Shown here in pieces: positions 63,765 to 64,000 of a stretch of 64,000 nucleotides of DNA (position 1 is its first letter; the number at the start of each line of letters is the position of its first letter). The notes under the pieces were generated by a model. That model was not told the DNA's origin. It worked only from the letters and a program-made list of their open reading frames with translations, and searched no databases. A program made the position numbers and the translations under genes. The stretch comes from DATKCT01 sp035513055 (GTDB lineage: Bacteria > Verrucomicrobiota > Verrucomicrobiia > Verrucomicrobiales > DEV007). The stretch spans positions 72,463 through 136,462 of the forward strand of contig DATKCT010000149.1 of the NCBI GenBank assembly GCA_035513055.1, in the 5' to 3' direction.

Positions 63765-64000
63765 CACAGCGTCGGCGGTTGCGTCGCCCCGGCATTTGCG
63801 GCCAGGCAGCTCCAGCCTCGAAAGCAGCTCCGGGCCCTGAAGCGGTTGCGCTCTGGGGACCTTTCCGGCGGCTTCCCGTTGATCATCGGAGACCGAGCAT
63901 AGCACAGAACCCGGCCCTGTCCGGTTTCTGGAATGTTGGGGTTGCTGCCTGAGTGTGGTCCATGGAAGGTGGGACTGCAAGCGGCCAGGAATCGGCCCCC
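63765..64000. other. window end, no gene recognised
   Basis: 236 bp upstream of the AI-2E transporter gene and up to the window edge. No frame here looks like protein. It may contain the transporter promoter; a neighbour gene could begin beyond the edge. Confidence 0.35.

Noticed and set aside
1..64000. CRISPR arrays, rRNA, tRNA and phage genes
   Set aside because: I found no regularly spaced direct repeats, no tRNA T-loop signature in a cloverleaf context and no phage structural genes.

Overview
The window is GC-rich, densely coded bacterial chromosome. It most likely comes from a member of the PVC superphylum, probably Verrucomicrobiota. Three DUF1501 proteins, two DUF1549/DUF1553 proteins, a PVC-type CxxCH haem protein with HEAT-like repeats, an FG-GAP protein, LamG proteins and a PVC-style SGNH-like protein point that way. 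ExbB/ExbD/TonB-like genes indicate a Gram-negative envelope. There are no rRNA or tRNA genes, no CRISPR array and no phage region that I can see.

Layout. 1-7282 (minus): a Bat-type operon transcribed leftwards (TPR/zinc protease, DUF4159, MoxR ATPase, DUF58, BatA/VWA cut by the window edge). 7686-8682 (plus): FmdB zinc ribbon and a class III sirtuin. 8679-9480 (minus): a decayed LamG protein. 9517-16449 (plus): coniferyl-aldehyde-type dehydrogenase, a GMC oxidoreductase with its Tat-exported small subunit, then a sugar-type cluster (HPS/KGPDC-like decarboxylase, medium-chain dehydrogenase, SDR). 16541-21450 (minus): amidohydrolase, DUF1501, DUF1549/1553. 21619-29126 (plus): rhodanese fragment, small secreted protein, SGNH-like protein overlapping the CxxCH haem protein, and a DUF1501 protein. 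29167-32681 (minus): exbB-exbD-tonB-like, a zinc-ribbon membrane protein and fabF. 32889-36495 (plus): yceD-rpmF-plsX-fabH-tatD. 36533-38133 (minus): small membrane protein and a dicarboxylate symporter. 38668-41143 (plus): gltX and a LOG-family protein. 41313-42020 (minus): Bax inhibitor-1 protein. 42220-44484 (plus): LamG protein and an FG-GAP protein interrupted by one in-frame UGA. 44685-49457 (minus): DUF1501, DUF1549/1553 with PSCyt1, membrane protein. 49948-54336 (plus): molybdenum hydroxylase (2Fe-2S subunit, Mo subunit) and an XdhC-MocA fusion. 54411-54719: RND pump remnant. 54766-59118: giant kinase-ATPase-FGE-like protein. 59603-62584: Cys-rich membrane protein and a large glycosyltransferase. 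62595-63764 (minus): AI-2E family transporter.

The most notable observation is the FG-GAP gene at 43285-44484. A single UGA followed directly by a Cys codon interrupts an otherwise continuous frame. The codons between the UGA and the next possible start are needed to complete an FG-GAP repeat. A hairpin just downstream fits the bacterial SECIS rules (G in the apical loop, loop about 19 nt after the UGA). This is a candidate selenoprotein of a family I do not know as a selenoprotein family. A second notable feature is a family of 170-250 bp MITE-like elements with terminal inverted repeats (38145-38391, 49563-49730, 59417-59583 and a partial copy at 59114), plus a separate GTGTC-N-GACAC palindrome family.

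Many genes overlap by ATGA or sit 4 bp apart, so translational coupling is common. Starts were chosen mainly from such junctions, signal peptides and family N-termini.
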